A stretch of 64,000 bases of DNA, from assembly GCF_000002075.1 (NCBI RefSeq), contig NW_004798031.1:36497-100496 (forward strand). Reading direction: 5' to 3'. Both the position numbers and the translations under genes were made by a program. Source of the stretch: Aplysia californica (taxonomy: Eukaryota > Mollusca > Gastropoda > Aplysiida > Aplysiidae). Under the pieces are notes generated by a model. It was given only the letters and a program-made list of their open reading frames with translations. It was not told the origin of the DNA and did not search any database. Below are positions 1 to 20,374 of the stretch, piece by piece (position 1 is the first letter of the stretch; every line of letters begins with the position of its first letter).

Positions 1-305
1 GTTCTCCGAGTGGTGGCGACCCATGTTTTTGTTTTAACATGGCACTCAGTCTTCCTTGTCTGATACATTTCGTTTTATTGTCACCCTTGTGCAAAATCAG
101 CGAGAAAATAAAAATTACAAACGAAATACAAACTAACAACAACAACACCAACAAAGACAACATAATGGGGCTACTTTCGATAGGGGCCTCAGATCTGAAT
201 GGTTTGTTTTCTTTATCTTGATCAGTCCTGCTTAAGACGGCCACCTGTCTTATACAGCCACTTTTCTCCTTGACAATGGGTGGCCGTCTTACACAGGTTT
301 AACTG
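1..305 (-). mobile_element. Tigger/pogo-like nonautonomous element, cut by the window edge
   Basis: This is an inverted relative of the element at 35745-36543. The two share the GTCGCCACCACTCGG-type interior, the stretch that includes 'TTTTGCACAAGGGTGACAAT' on the opposite strand, and the terminal CAGTTAAACCTGTGTAAGAC / CAGTCAAACCTGTG ends. The element ends at an ACTG terminus at 305, followed by TA at 306-307, the dinucleotide duplicated by the Tc1/mariner-pogo group. The other end lies before the window. It sits upstream of the first visible PIGL exon, presumably in an intron. No transposase coding is visible. Confidence 0.75.
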
Positions 306-634
306 TATGCCTTCCAAAAGTTATTTGATAGAAGGTTTTTGAAGCATAAAACAATTCCTCCCCCCCTCCCCCCATCCAACCACAAAACGTGTAACTTTCT
401 TCAAAAGATCAGACTGGTATAAAAGAAAAAAGTTTGAAATGTTCTAGATTTTTGTTGTTTTTTGTAAAGATTTGTTGTTGTTTGAGTACAAATTCTTCAG
501 TTACTGTTCTGTGTAATCCTGATTTCAAGTATGTCACATGACATTGGACAGTCAGATCGGAGATTCTTTAGTAGTTTAAGAATGTGATCTGTAGCGGACT
601 GGTACTTAGTAACATACAGTTTTCTTCCTGACAG

Positions 635-9841
<9,207 letters not shown>

Positions 9842-10314
9842 CTCATGAGGGAGACATGAACTGGCTCAAGAGTTTCACCTTCGTTCTACACTTCTCGAAA
9901 TGATCGTACAAATTTTATGCGCTCATTAACGCAGTTTAGATTGATGAGGAGGCAGGCTACTTCAGTCGTGCCTGCCACCGGGGCCATTTCGGGCTGAATA
10001 GAAAACAATCTTCCTCCAAACAGAAGGAAACGATTGATGGTATTTATGAACACATCTAAGTCTTTCTGATGTCGATTTAAATTTAATAATATTTATTAAC
10101 AAAAATATTACCACATAATGCCTATCATAGAGAGAACAATTTTTGTTCTCCAACAGTCAACTGGAACAATGATCATAAAAACTTATCAGTAATCACTCAA
10201 GGAAAAATAGAAGTAATAGAGTACAAAATTAATTTCCTTACTTGTACAATAGTGATACATAAATTTCTTCGCGGTTGAGTAATGTTTTAACCACAAAACG
10301 TTTAAGTACTTGTG

Positions 10315-10870
10315 CCTGTATCAGTACTGAACAACTTGTCGGTGAAACAGGTGTGTGAGAAGGGATAAACATATGAGTCATAGAAGACTTCACAATTCTT
10401 CCATCAGCCTATCTGTCTACTTACCTCAGGGTCATTTCCTGCCTTGTCAGATGCTGATGCGCCTGTTGGTCTAAATGAGCGAGGTGTGAATCTATCATCA
10501 AGCCCCACCTCTTGTATAGTTTCACGAAGAATACTTGATATGCCTGCGACACTCAACCTGTCGTATGGAGTGTTCTATGAAATGAAAACCTGACCATTTT
10601 TGTCAATCAAGGATTTTGTCGTTTCCAAATATAGCTTTAAGCAAGCAGCTGGGTCACACTTTTTCTGAGTAACAGGTCTCAGGAGTATTTCAAAACCTTC
10701 TTGGTCTTTATCATTTTTAACACCAAAGTATATGAGTGTTAGAGAATTGTCATTCTTAAAAGCGATAATAGCTCTCTTAATTTTTGTAAGGTCTGTGGGT
10801 CTACACATAGAGCAAAGTGCCAATAAAGAAAGACATTTTTGTCTCAGTTTCTTTAAACTGAGCTCTTCAT
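10315..10870 (-). mobile_element. DIRS-like fossil, tyrosine recombinase part
   Basis: The minus-strand translation resembles the tyrosine recombinase of DIRS-type retroelements, the C-terminal part in particular. The same fossil's RNase H-like part lies at 13091-13743. The intervening 2 kb is a younger TTAA-flanked insertion. The element is clearly broken in several places, has no recognisable terminal repeats, and its reverse transcriptase part is not visible here. Divergence suggests an old copy. Confidence 0.65.
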
Positions 10871-11132
10871 TATTCGCTCAACTGTCAAACAATTTATTTA
10901 GAATATTGATTGACATTACAGGGGTGCAGTGCAGCCTTTCCCCCTTGTTGAACATGATTGTATTAGGGAATGCTTTAGGTTATACAGTAAAGGGTTCGAA
11001 TCCTTTGTTTGAAAGAAATGGCCCAGTGCCGCCAAAATGGCCGTTAACTCACTGAGCACCGCTCCTGCAGCATACGCGGTCTGGTGAAATTTGCGTCGGG
11101 TACCGCGACCGCAGCATACGCGGGTTCAACTA

Positions 11133-12064
11133 CAGTAGTCTCCGCCTAAGATCCCACCGCTTGCGATCCCGGTTTGCTTAAGATCCCGTTGTTTTAAGAA
11201 AACAGAATTTTTACTATACAAAAGTCACCCCTAAGATCCCGCTCTGATTCACTCTGAAAGTCTACATTCGGCTAAGATCCCGCATTTCAGATCATAATTT
11301 GCGGGGAAAAAACCCGGACGGTACAGCCGATCAACCAAGAGTGAAAATTTGAGATCAATAAACTGTCCGTCGCGTCAAAGATCAGCTACTATCGTGAATG
11401 TGATCACATACACGTTGTAAAACTCGATGAAGCGATACAATGTTTGCCCCAGACGGGATCACACTGGGGTTTGAACTGACCGACACGTTTGTTTTCCCCG
11501 AACATCTCACTCACACCTGAGCTATCCCCCTAAACTTACATCACTCGCTGGGTGGGTAGGGCCTACACGTTCGCGCCTGGCGGGATCACATTGAACTGTA
11601 AACTCTTCCCTGACCATTGGAGAAGTTGTTTCTACTCCCGAATTTGCGAGACAGACTGAATTTTAATTGGTGTGTTCACAACGTAATGGTGTGTAACGAC
11701 AAAGGCAGTTGGGAGAGATGGAAAGCTGTAAATTTTCGACAGGTAAGGGGGAGGGGAGGGGCAACTTGATAAGCGTAGATCTTGAGCCTCATGATAGGAT
11801 AATAAGTGAAAATGGCACGCCTCATCCCACTATGCCCTGTGATAGGTCATCAAGGTTAACCACTCTTTGCTCGCCATACGTCATAAACCCACCAAGCGGT
11901 CACGTCAGTTCATTTTAGAGTGGAGGGAGACCCTTTTACCGATTGTAAGCCTTAACATGGGTCACCATAGATTCTTCCATGGGTTCGTCGGTTAAGATCC
12001 CGGTTCGCCTAAGATCCCGCTTTTCCTTGCTCCCGAGGACCGGGATCTTAGGCGGAGACTACTG
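11133..12064. mobile_element. Tigger/pogo-like MITE with repeated AAGATCCCG motif
   Basis: Ends are TA|CAGTAGTCTCCGCCTAAG and CTTAGGCGGAGACTACTG|TA, with the TA dinucleotide duplicated (11131-11132, 12065-12066). The terminal inverted match extends through GATCCC. The motif TAAGATCCCG recurs several times near both ends, a subterminal array typical of pogo-type elements, where it may bind transposase. No transposase is present. Confidence 0.88.
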
Positions 12065-12241
12065 TATAATTGACTCTAAAGTAAACCCAGCTGTTTAAAA
12101 ATGCTTACATATAGCCCCAGTGTTTTAGCAGGATATCGACAAGCTAGTTCTGTGTGGTTTGTGTATATTCACCACCTGTAGTGTGAATAAAGAGGTTATT
12201 TGTCCAACGGACTGAACAACTGAAAGTAAGGAACTTCCGCT

Positions 12242-12406
12242 CAGTTTGTTGTTGTTTCTCGTACGCGAAACACGGCACGGCGAGTTGTGTCGAAGTTTAT
12301 TGAAACTCTCGATAATTTTGGTGAAGATTTAAGTGATAGTGAAGTTCAGATAGATAACTTCATAAATCAAAATGTGAATTCGCCTAGCAGTGATGAAGAT
12401 GACTGA
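12242..12406 (+). pseudogene. Relic of an acidic transposase N-terminus (piggyBac-like)
   Basis: An open stretch ends at TGA 12404-12406 and contains RRVVSKFIETLDNFGEDLSD and NSPSSDEDD. Acidic, serine-rich starts of this sort precede the DDD catalytic domain in piggyBac transposases, and the host element has TTAA ends. The sequence after the stop is AGATCTAG-rich and non-coding. The assignment rests on composition and context, with no catalytic residue to confirm it. Confidence 0.4.
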
Positions 12407-13090
12407 GAAAATGACGTTAGCTAGATCTAGGTCTAGACCAACATCGTCTCTTGATCGTGAATCTGACTCGTCAGCGAGTACGCAGCCTGGTCTGGCTGGG
12501 AATAATGATAGATTTAGATCTAGCCCCAGTACTAAACTCTAGTTCAAATCAGCCCTCAGAGTGGAGAAAATATATAATGTACCCGGACCTGGGACATCTA
12601 TTGACAGATCTAGATCTAGTCCTAGCACTAGCAACACTGACAATGAAAACACTTCTCAGCCTGTTGCCGTGGAAGATCTAGATCTAGATTTTTTTTTTCC
12701 TTTTTCAAAATTAATTATCCCTTACATTTTTATGCTACTTCACTGTACACACTCCTGCTTCATTTTTCTACACACAAACACACACTGCCACAACCATTTT
12801 GTGTAAGTTTATTAGATTTCTGCTTTGTCACACCACTTCCTTTTTTTTTCAAAATTTTTTTTCAGGGGCAAATTTGTCCCAACTCTCTGTCCCATACATT
12901 TTTGTTGTTGTTCATTGTTCACACAATGTGTTTATTGTGTCTGTTGAACCCATATCTTATTAAATAGCACAGAAGATTTCAAAGAAATAGCATTTCATTT
13001 CAATTTTTTAATGAATTTTCAAAAAGTGGAGGAAATTTGTGGTCCTCTGGGGCTTGGAGGCAGATCGGAGCTTAATGCTCAGTGAGTTAA

Positions 13091-13743
13091 TATGGACTCT
13101 GGCTGTTCAGAACCTTCGGCCTTGTCACACAAGTCACCTATTATTGCAGATCTGTTTTCAATGCCTGGAGGAATATATGTTTGCTTTTGGGTAGCTTTAG
13201 AGGTGGACACACTCTTAATCTTATTGCCTTTAATTTCTGAAACCAGGGTTGTGTTGGCCAAGCTGTACAAATGATTGTGGCGACTGCTCGGTCTGCCACT
13301 ATTTTGTCTGCTACTTTGTTCATGAGCCTCAAAGGACGGCTTTTGAAGTTTTTGTGGCTGGACCAGTTTTGTCTGAAGGCATCCACCCCCGAAGTCATTG
13401 AATCCAGGAACCAGCTGTTGTACACTGGTGTCTGTACGCTTGATGCACTGGCAGACCTGTCTATTGTGAATGGCCCAAACTGTTGGTTCGGAAAAAGGAA
13501 AATCCCTATGTGCAGATACCATTCGTACTGATTTTGGAGCCTGGACATTCTGTCCGCTGTCACATTTAGAATCCCCTGTAAATATTTTACACTGAGTGAT
13601 ATATTGTTTTTGACTGCAAAAGACCATGTGTGTCTATTTTCAAAGGATTTAAGTAGATTTGTTATCGTATCTAATTGCTCTGTCACTGACTGGGCTTCCG
13701 CACTATGTTCATACTTAAACGCCTCAGCACCTTGTTTTGACAT
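13091..13743 (-). mobile_element. DIRS-like fossil, RNase H-like part
   Basis: The minus-strand translation matches the RNase H region and downstream linker of DIRS-type elements, including the LNVTADRMSR and WPTQPWFQKL blocks found just before the recombinase in this family. It is cut on its downstream side by the TTAA element at 11048-13086. It is a broken, old copy. The reverse transcriptase expected upstream on the minus strand is not visible. Confidence 0.8.
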
Positions 13744-14042
13744 TCCAGGCAGCAGGATGAGTTATCGGTAATTAGGTCACCTCAATATTTTGTCCACTAA
13801 CGATAGCACCTTGAACTTCACAAACCTATTGTTCAGGTGTGTCCTACAAATAACATAAGAACACTTTTAAAGTGATTTCCACAACTTTTGGAAACTGGTA
13901 CTTTAAAAAAATGAATAAATTCTGTTTAGGATTATCAGAACCGGAGATTTAGGTGTAGCACTTGGCAAGAACAAATACTAAACTTCCAGTATCGGATGTG
14001 TAAACTGTAATCGATATCAGATGACCACAACAAAGATTGTAC

Positions 14043-14505
14043 ATAACAAGATAGTTCACTCGGCTAAAAAAGTGTCCACGGAAGTCCACGCATTGGTTTA
14101 GATGTCGCTGCAGTCTTTGTTTTGAAGTGCTCTCTTTCGTTTCTCCAGAAGAAGAATAGGAATAGCACCCCCTTGTGCATCAGCTGTTCCGGTTCACACT
14201 GTGCAGAGTTTTGGGTTTCTTTTATTTTAATCACCTCTCGCCTCTCGTTTTAAGCCAAATTAAACGAAGAAAACAGTCGCCCCTTCCACCTGAAGAGGAT
14301 TTTTATCAGCGGAACCATTTAAAAAGGTGTTTTTCCGAAATTTTAATCTTAATTTCTACAAAAAATTGTTAGTTTCACTTAATTTTTTTCCACTTAAGTA
14401 GGGTAACTCTGTCTGCAAAGAGGGCGCTTTTTCGAAAAGGGTGCCACTGGATTTTGAGGACACTTTTTTCATTGGTTCAAAGAGAGGAGTGAACCATCTT
14501 GTTAT
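14043..14505. mobile_element. 463-bp inverted-repeat element
   Basis: The left end ATAACAAGATAGTTCACTC is answered on the other strand by ATAACAAGATGGTTCACTC (14487-14505). A second inverted block, AAAAAAGTGTCC, lies just inside both ends. The core (about 14230-14455) is also found inside the element at 19921-20152, which has different ends. Confidence 0.7.
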
Positions 14506-15740
14506 ACAGAATCTTTGACCACAATATAATATTACTTCTCCTGAAGGGAATCAAACTCTTGTCTTCTGTGTACAAAGCCAAAAAACTATAACCATTACAC
14601 CTGGAGTACCGGCTGCTGCACACTTCATATCTTAAATGTTTGCGACACAGCTGCCTACCCGTGAAAGAGCCTATCAGTACTCCAATGCCAATTTTCAGTA
14701 CTTTTCCCTACTTTTTCTATAAGTTTCAGTACTATTTCACGCGACATAAATTGGCACATATTTGATTTTAATCCCCCTCCCCAGAAAGCAATTCATTTAT
14801 TCAGTTATTCGGACTTTTAGAAAACGATGTACCTATTTATTAGTTTTTAAAAAACAAACGAATAATGCCCAGGCCTGCTACCCGTTTGTAAAAAATAAGA
14901 AAGAAATTCACTTTCGCTTCCATCGTAGTTTTTTATTCGTATAACTGAAAAATCGAATCTTTCGATTTTGTTGGTCAGTGAACAGTTGATAACCTATTAT
15001 TATTATCAACGATTTGACGAAAATCTGCACTTTTTCAAAGTTTTTGTATTTCCGAGGTTTGGGGCTGATTTTCGTTCTAAATACGGAAAATCCGAAGTGG
15101 TAGGCAGCTCTGTTCAAACCATGCTGAGACTTGTGAGGTTTTTCCAAGCTTCATACTTGTAATAAATTTAGTCCTTTTATTAAACTTTTTGATTCCTTTA
15201 GTTGAGTAAGAGAATGAAGGAGGTGGCCTCGTACAGCAACCGTACAGACAGGTTTATAATTAAGGGTACAGATAAAGTCCGGTACACCATACAAGTTCTG
15301 CTGCACATTGATTACTGTCTTTTTTTTATGAAACAAAGTATAAAAGAACGCCCTATTTTGTTTGTTTTCATGCTAGCTTTTCAATGTTATAGTGATATAT
15401 GCCTGTATGTATATTGTGTCCATTGGACTGAATGAATGCCTGCTTGTGTGTTATGAATGCAATGCATTGAAATGGTACAAGAGAAAGGAGTGAGAACAAG
15501 GTTGTTGTAGTGTATAAAGTCTGAAGTAACATGTTTTTATTTTCAGCCTTTTTATAAGTGATTTTCTATAATAAAATACTTTAAATTATCCTTGGCCTTG
15601 ATAAAGCTTTATTTAAAATCAAGACTTTGCTCTTTGTTGATCTTGTGTAACTCTGGAAAATTGCTGACTTATATAAGATGGTAATGTGAGGACTATATTA
15701 AAAAAAGAAATTCTGGTATTGAGTACTGAATACTTTATCT
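14506..15740. other. No gene seen
   Basis: AT-rich sequence without a supportable exon. A T-rich stretch ends in AG at 15202 and is followed by an open frame, but no donor or family match supports an exon. AATAAA-type signals near 15570 have no gene to serve. Confidence 0.4.
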
Positions 15741-16365
15741 GTTCATCATCATCATCATTGCTTTTCTCATCGTGTACCAGGGTATAGGCCATGGACAAAC
15801 ACTTCCCACCTTTCTCTGTTCTGGGCTAGCCAGCCTCTTGATGTTATTCCATGTCTTCCCACTTTTCTGTACATAAATATCTGTTATTCTTCTCCAGGTT
15901 CCATGCGGTCTTTCCCTTGATCTTTTGCCCTGTGGATTCAAATCCAACACTTTCTTTGTTATGCAGCTGCCTGACTTCCTGAGAGTATGTCCGATCCATC
16001 GCCTCCGTCTTCTTCCTACCTCATCTCTGACTGGGATCTGTCTTGTTTTCCTTAACCCTATTCATATGTTGTGTTTTACTACTGTATCCATATGACGTGG
16101 GGAACTCTGTGCCACCACTTTCCAAAGAAGAAATTTACTGGTTAATCCGATCCATACACTTTGCATAGCAGTCTGTCAAAATGATTTTTTTTAGAAATAC
16201 TGAAAGTTTCATACTAGAAGTATTCTGTGAAGAATACAACCCCGGAGGTACAAAATGACCCCAGGGCGTACGGATAGGGTTAACACTTCCTCGTTGGTGA
16301 CCCTGTCGGCCCATCTGATCTTCAGTAACTTTCTTAGACACTTGTTCAAGAAAACCTGGATCCAC
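15741..16365 (-). mobile_element. RTE-like LINE 3' tail interrupted by a MITE
   Basis: The minus-strand translation includes NPQGKRSRERPHGTWRRI, GKTWNNIKRLASPEQRK and a closing poly-Met from a (CAT)n tail at 15745-15760. This is the C-terminus and simple-sequence tail characteristic of RTE-type LINEs. The copy is interrupted at a TTAA by the element at 16056-16279 and resumes with TGACCCTGTCGGCCCATCTGA. It is a truncated, dead copy. Confidence 0.85.
16056..16279 (-). mobile_element. 224-bp piggyBac-like MITE with TTAA duplication
   Basis: Flanked by TTAA at 16052-16055 and 16280-16283. The ends are CCCTATTCATATG and (other strand) CCCTATCCGTACG. CCCT-starting termini with TTAA targets are the signature of the piggyBac superfamily. 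The copy at 36555-36795 is the same family in the opposite orientation. The uninterrupted target is visible in the LINE fragment at 4750-4765. Confidence 0.92.
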
Positions 16366-16763
16366 TTTACCTATTCTATTGCACTGTCCGTATCAGAGAT
16401 GGGTCAGGAAAATGTTAACTCATTGTGGACTGGCTAGCGGTACTTGTGTATTCACCATATTATGAACTAGACGAATCAGAAAACAAATTTATTTTAGTAC
16501 TTACTAGTAATACTAGTGTTATCTGCTTTCAAATTCTATTATTAAGTAACACTAACAACATCCGCTGGAATCTTGAGTCATCATTGTCATCAGTTGTAGA
16601 GTGAAGTAGGCCTACAATGTGTAAGATCGTCTGAAGGTCTCGCAGATTATCTCATCTGCTGAAAGTGAAAGGGTCTTTGAGCTGTTGGTCAACTGTGAAG
16701 ATGGACATTCACAAGAAGTAGTTTACCGTTGATTTCATCAAAACCAGAGTTGACAATGAATTT

Positions 16764-16925
16764 TGTTTTATTAAATGTTTTATGGCCCTTGCAACACAAT
16801 TAGGTCCTAGAGGTGTTACAAATTACAATTTTAAAAAAGGAGCGAAAGAGATATATGGATAAAAGATGTTTGATGGGAAGAAGAAGCAAACCACACTAAA
16901 GCACCTGCAAACCACCCACACCAAT
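16764..16925 (+). repeat. SINE-like dispersed repeat, copy 1
   Basis: Contains TTTTATGGCCCTTGCAACAC, GAGGTGTTACAA and GATGTTTGATGGGAAG..GCAAACCAC, in the order found in copies at 18236, 18385, 29945, 35436 and 63700 (minus). Confidence 0.6.
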
Positions 16926-17340
16926 GAATTTAATCTTGACTGATTACCTGATAGACCTAGTGTTAACACTTCTGTCATAGGTGTGTATTGACTGTCCCAG
17001 TCCACATTTCAACACGCAAAGGTAATTTATTAGGTAGGATTTATTAGGTAGGAAATCCACTTTATCTTCCATCTCTGAGACTGAGAGCTATTTAAAAACT
17101 CCTCAAGCCTAAAAGTAAGCTTTACTGGGGATCTGAAGCAGGGTCAGCTAGACCCTAATTGAGCTAAAGGAGTGTTGAAAAAGGAAATATAAAAAATTTC
17201 TGGAGATGGAAATACAAAATACACAGAATATTGAAGTTCAAGTAGAGGTACAAGACAAGCCCCTCAGACAACTGAAGAGACCAAAAGACTAAGCAGCACC
17301 ATTTTAAAAAGAATGTAAGAGTTGTTTTTCTGTTTGTTTT

Positions 17341-17770
17341 TTTAGTTGGAGTAAAGTTTTACGGTGCTCGCAACTGCATATTGTCACATGAGCACCAAGG
17401 GCTGGATGTCAACAAAGAAGTCCAAACGGGGAATCATGCTTACTCCGCTCACCTCTCTAGCCTCAACAGAACAAAGTTTGCTTCGACTATCAGGGCACAA
17501 ATCACACAAATATACAAAAGAAATAGAAGAAAAATGACGATAGTAAGGATGAGGAAAGAAAAAGCAGCAGTTCTCCCTATCTACTATCTTGTTCCTGCAC
17601 AGCATGAGCATGACGTTGATAAATCAGCCCATTTACAAATTTTACTGTGCACAAGGGTGGGAATGGCTTACAGGTGTTTTTTAAGCTCCCATTGACGCGT
17701 TAGATTATTTAGGAGGCGGGCTTACGACCTTGCCTGTCATGGCCAACCGGAGTTGGAAAGAGATACAAAG
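17341..17770 (+). repeat. SINE-like dispersed repeat, variant copy
   Basis: Begins TAAAGTTTTACGGTGCTCGC, like the head of the other copies, then diverges. Its far end (GAGGCGGGCTTACGACCTTG CCTGTCATGGCC, 17713-17745) is also found at 9940-9985, just after the PIGL stop. It may be a composite of two repeats. Confidence 0.4.
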
Positions 17771-17925
17771 TAGGATAGCAAAAAAAAAAAAAAAAGAAAA
17801 AAAAAAGGGAAAGAAATGAAGAAGCACTCTCCAATCATCAGCAAAGGAGACCCTTTCTAACATCTAGAGTTATGAAATCTGACAGCTTGCATACCACCAT
17901 GCTCCTAAAAGGACATTTCTCAATA

Positions 17926-18176
17926 AACTGGGTGTCCCAAAAGTTGGGCACCATCCTTAAAACCTTCAAGCACAGAAATTGATGATTTGAAGGGCACAAT
18001 ATCTACAGAGGGAAAAACACTGGGGCCTGTAAAAGCGAAACGACAGCTTTCTTAAGAGAGTCAATGCTCATTTTGCTGTGGAAAGAGCTCAACTCAGTTT
18101 GAGTATTTACTATAATTTCATTCAAGCTGTTTTTTATGAAAACTAGGATGGTGCGTGACTTTTGGGACATCCTGAG
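17926..18176. mobile_element. 251-bp mariner-like MITE
   Basis: Both ends carry (A/G)TGTCCCAAAAGT followed by GCACCATCCT, 13 bases in from a TA dinucleotide on each side (17924-17925 and 18177-18178). TA duplication fits the Tc1/mariner superfamily. The open frame inside it on the minus strand is not a known protein. Confidence 0.75.
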
Positions 18177-18235
18177 TATTATATTTCGCCTTGTCATGCA
18201 AGCTTTGTTCACTGCAAGATATTAAAAAATTTTAG

Positions 18236-18360
18236 TTTTAGTAGAGGTTTTACGGCACTCGCAACTGCATAAGGTCATATGAGCGCCAGGAGATTAGAGG
18301 TGTTACAAGAGAGTAACAAACATAAAAAAGAAAAAGGCGCGATAAGGACGATAGATGTTC
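18236..18360 (+). repeat. SINE-like dispersed repeat, copy 2
   Basis: GGTTTTACGGCACTCGCAAC is followed by AGGTCATATGAGCGCC, GATTAGAGGTGTTACAAGAG and GACGATAGATGTTCGATAG. The next copy follows 25 bases later in the same orientation. Confidence 0.7.
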
Positions 18361-18384
18361 GATAGAAAAGAAAATTTTTTTTAG

Positions 18385-18545
18385 GAAGAGTTTTATGGCA
18401 CTTGCAACACAATAAGGTCATATAAGTGCAGACGGTTAGAAATGTTACAAGAGAGTAACAAACAAAAAAGAACGAGGAGGGATGAGGACGATAGATGTTT
18501 GTTGATAGGAAAGAAGGAGCAAACCACAACAGAGCACCTGCCTAC
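18385..18545 (+). repeat. SINE-like dispersed repeat, copy 3
   Basis: The most complete copy: GTTTTATGGCACTTGCAACA, ATAAGGTCATATAAGTGC, ATGTTACAAGAGAGTAACAA, GATAGATGTTTG and GAGCAAACCACAACAGAGCA. No tRNA-type A and B boxes were recognised, so the SINE label is provisional. Confidence 0.7.
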
Positions 18546-19690
18546 CATCCATGAGATATGTTTAATTATTAACAAGAAACTGAGAAGACCAAACATGGGC
18601 TACATGTACAGCACTACACATTTTATTTTGAACATAGTGAGGCACAAAACAACAGGTAAAGCAAAGGCAAAACTGTGTTCCCACTTCAAACTCAATAAAT
18701 AAAGACTTATCAAAGACTACACGTATTTGGTCAAATGTTCAAACGTTTAGCTAATTTAAATTACCAATTTGGAAACAAATACTGAACAGCGTGATTATGC
18801 CTGTATGTTAGTTGAGTCAAGATCGGATGTAGTGAAAGCAAACATAGTACACAAAAATAGACAAAATTTACAAACATATACTGAGCGAGCTTCAATAAAA
18901 TCACTTATGCAATGGTACATGCGTTTCTGTTTCTTCTGCATTTGATGTCAAAACCATACTGGTTACAAAACTATGTGAATAAAAAGACACAAAAAAACCA
19001 AATATGCTACACCATATTAACAAAATGTCAACTACAAAAAAATTATCAGAAGTTGAAAATCAAAAGAAATAATAATAAAGACAAGTAATGTCACAACAAC
19101 ATTGCTACATTCCACCCCCATACAGAGCAACGCATATTTCTGCTATGAGAACACAAACGCCAGGCACCATAATTCAAATAGAGCTTGGGGTACATTTCGG
19201 AAGCTTCACTTTTCTTCCAAAATGTCCCTTATCAAGAGTATCTTATAAACTTAACCCTTTGAACATTTCTAAAAATCTCTATCCTTACTTCAACTTGACA
19301 TGGAAAGACCCATCTGCACCAGCCTTACAAGGCGATGAAACCATGAAATATGCTCGTGCTAGGTTTACCAGCCCTTTAGTTTAAAAGGAAAACCCCTATG
19401 TTCAATGAAGGTGTAATTGTTAAATCTTTCGAAGGGCATACAATTTAAAAGGGTTATTCTGTCAAGACTGAAAACAAATTTTGACACAATTAACGTTAAG
19501 TATTATCTGGCAAGGCTCAACTATGGCCATATTCACACAGCTAGCTGTCTGCTATCCATAGTGTGTAAGACCCGAGGGTATACATGAACACTAATAATAT
19601 ATATATATCAATAATGGAAGAGCGTATTTTGCTCTGAAAAGTCAGTGTATCTTTAATCTGCAGCAAAAGTAAAAGTGAAGAAGTACATAA

Positions 19691-20374
19691 ATGTGAGGCA
19701 TCGTGGTGAAATCAGACGCTCGTTAAAATAATGAAATTGAAGAAACGGACATTTTCCCGCTCATTGTGCAATATTTATTGATTTTGTTGTTGTTGTTTTT
19801 TTTAAGCTCAACACCTTTTATGTCCGTTTAGAGATACATTTATTTCTGTGTGAATTTTACTAAAAAACTTTAAGGCACTCATTATATAAATTTTCTCTTT
19901 CCAACCATACTACTCTGCTGTAAGCTGACAAAACGTCTTTTTTATTCACGGTAGTTTCGAGAAAAAGAAGTTTTTTGTCAGCGTAACCACTGCAAAATAG
20001 AGTCCTCCCGAAATTGTGAATTCAAATTTATTTAAAAACCTAGTCAGTTTCACTTTGATTTTTTCACACAAGTAGGGTAACCGATCAGACTTTCAATTTA
20101 GCAAATAAAAAATGAGGGTGCCAAAATGAAAAAAAGGAGTTTTGTCAGCTCACTGCAGTACAACTTTGGTGGTCATTTTCCCCGCTAATTTTACCTCTGA
20201 CACCGGTAAACCCTCCCATCCATATCAACCTCAAATATCTAGACTTATATGTAAGAAAGACGGATACTTTTTTTTCATCGAAAGAAAGAAAAATTTACAG
20301 GCTTTAAGAGTATACCAATAACTTCATATGCCAAAAAATTGACAAGTGTCTGATTTCACCGCGTTGTGACACAT
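19691..20374 (+). mobile_element. GGTGAAATCAG MITE, copy 2, with a nested insertion
   Basis: Starts ATGTGAGGCATCGTGGTG and ends CACCGCGTTGTGACACAT, a clear inverted pair. Family blocks include AATAATGAAATTGAAGAAAC and CCAATAACTTCATATGCC. About 230 bases (19921-20152) are an unrelated element inserted into it. Confidence 0.8.
19921..20152. mobile_element. 232-bp element nested in a MITE
   Basis: Ends are TAAGCTGACAAAAC and (other strand) TGAGCTGACAAAAC. The flanks CTGCTG and CTGCAG are a near-duplicate. Its core (about 19960-20125) matches 14230-14455, including GTTTCACTT and AAGTAGGGTAAC. Confidence 0.65.

Larger units (their letters stand above)
11048..13086. mobile_element. TTAA-flanked piggyBac-like nonautonomous element
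   Basis: Ends are TTAA|CTCACTGAGCA at 11044 and TGCTCAGTGAG|TTAA at 13087-13090, a perfect 11-bp inverted pair with TTAA duplicates. The element splits a DIRS-like fossil and is itself split by a Tigger-like MITE at 11133-12064. Near its middle is an acidic reading frame (12242-12406) of the sort found at the start of piggyBac transposases. The catalytic part is missing, so it would depend on a helper. Confidence 0.8.

Noticed and set aside
10960-11010. tRNA-like T-arm (GGGTTCGAATCC) near 10989
   Set aside because: No matching acceptor stem, D arm or anticodon arm at the right distance; it sits beside a DIRS-like fossil and is most likely coincidental.
15190-15435. Possible exon after a T-rich tract and AG at 15202
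   Set aside because: No donor in frame, no family match, and PIGL already has its stop at 9841.
17340-17700. 104-aa plus frame
   Set aside because: Lies in a SINE-like variant repeat; composition and context argue against a gene.
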